Source: Sinorhizobium americanum
Lineage (GTDB): Bacteria; Pseudomonadota; Alphaproteobacteria; Rhizobiales; Rhizobiaceae
Length of the DNA: 64,000 nucleotides
Reading direction: 5' to 3'
Assembly (NCBI RefSeq): GCF_001651855.1
Contig: NZ_LNQC01000053.1
Span: 62,001-126,000 of the forward strand
In this document: piece after piece, positions 63,698 through 64,000 of the stretch
Layout of the letters: the number at the start of each line of letters is the position of its first letter
How positions within the stretch are numbered: the stretch's first letter is position 1
Made by a program: the position numbers and the translations under genes
Notes under the pieces: generated by a model
What the model saw: only the letters and a program-made list of their open reading frames with translations
Told to the model about the DNA's origin: nothing
The model's database searches: none

Positions 63698-64000
63698 CTA
63701 CAACGACTTCACATAGTCGATATAGCCGCGGACATCGGCGGCCGGCTCGCTGTAGGCGTCGCCGAGCGACTTTTCCATTTCTGTGACATAGGTCTTGGCC
63801 CAGTCCGGCAAGGAATAGTCGATCGCCGCCAGGAATTCGAGCGTCGCGGCAAGCCTGATATCCGCTATCGACGGGCTGTCGCCGCCGATGAACGGCTTGT
63901 CGCCCATGTAGAAGAGGCGGAAGACCTCGAGCGGTTCGGCAAGCGCCTCAGCGGCGGCCTGGCGTGCCCGCTCCTTGGTTTCCGCATCCGCCTCGCTGAA
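63698..64000 (-). CDS. Glutathione S-transferase, C-terminal part only
   Basis: The frame runs off the right edge, giving the last ~100 residues. The segment MGDKPFIGGDSPSIADIRLA is the classical GST C-terminal-domain motif with the N-capping Ser/Asp. The thioredoxin-like N-terminal domain is outside the window. Convergent with the preceding membrane protein gene, 13 bases apart. Confidence 0.85.
   Translation of the reverse strand, partial: FSEADAETKERARQAAAEALAEPLEVFRLFYMGDKPFIGGDSPSIADIRLAATLEFLAAIDYSLPDWAKTYVTEMEKSLGDAYSEPAADVRGYIDYVKSL

Overview
The window looks like part of a large secondary replicon (megaplasmid or chromid) of a Rhizobiaceae bacterium close to Sinorhizobium/Ensifer. 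The reasons are high GC, a repAB-type partition locus at the left edge, rhizobial mosaic palindromic repeats between genes, split protocatechuate (pca) gene islands, a C-P lyase operon and a rhizobial-type siderophore uptake pair. The genus is inferred from gene families and gene order recalled from S. meliloti pSymB; no alignment was run. No rRNA, tRNA, insertion sequence, prophage or CRISPR array was seen.

Layout. 1-1.7 kb: 3' part of repA and complete repB, with a parS-like palindrome inside repB and no repC after it. 1.8-6 kb: a three-gene sugar/inositol-type catabolic operon (two TIM-barrel isomerase-like proteins and a Gfo/Idh/MocA dehydrogenase), divergent from a LacI regulator, with a perfect 16-bp operator between them. 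6-12 kb: acyltransferase, DoxX, an exported ferritin-like protein and an FtsK translocase without membrane segments. 12.3-16 kb: GntR regulator and a complete polar amino acid ABC transporter. 16-17.6 kb: ECF sigma factor, DUF4142 protein and cupredoxin, with two matching promoter motifs. 17.7-17.85 kb: a small RNA gene on the minus strand whose three hairpins each show CCUCCUCCC in the loop. 18-22.3 kb: acylphosphatase, then pcaIJF and pcaR. 22.3-28.6 kb: two small membrane proteins and an exopolysaccharide cluster (pyruvyl transferase, flippase, two glycosyltransferases). 29-35 kb: a Mo oxidoreductase, gamma-glutamyltransferase, TonB-dependent siderophore receptor and RhtX-like permease behind an iron-responsive TGA-N9-TCA box. 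35-40 kb: pcaQ and pcaDCHGB with a PcaQ box. 40.8-47.1 kb: a CHASE2 adenylate cyclase, a FecR-TPR-outer-membrane-barrel fusion, and a divergent three-helix protein of the Pycsar-effector type. 47.2-55 kb: GntR, PdxA2-like dehydrogenase, tripartite tricarboxylate transporter, TIM-barrel protein and a DhaK-DhaL kinase, together an acid-sugar catabolic operon. 55-61.2 kb: phnGHIJKL with a hexapeptide acetyltransferase and divergent phnF. 61.2-64 kb: DUF1905 protein, SBP56/methanethiol oxidase-like protein, a membrane protein and a truncated glutathione S-transferase.

How it works together. Most of the window is catabolic and uptake capacity (aromatics to succinyl-CoA and acetyl-CoA, phosphonates, acid sugars, amino acids, ferric siderophores), with each operon carrying its own regulator and often a visible operator. 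Two parts stand out. One is the outer-membrane barrel/FecR/TPR protein translationally coupled to a CHASE2 cyclase and next to a Pycsar-effector-like membrane protein, which could be an undescribed envelope-sensing cyclic-nucleotide system. The other is the triple anti-Shine-Dalgarno small RNA upstream of an autoregulated ECF sigma gene.
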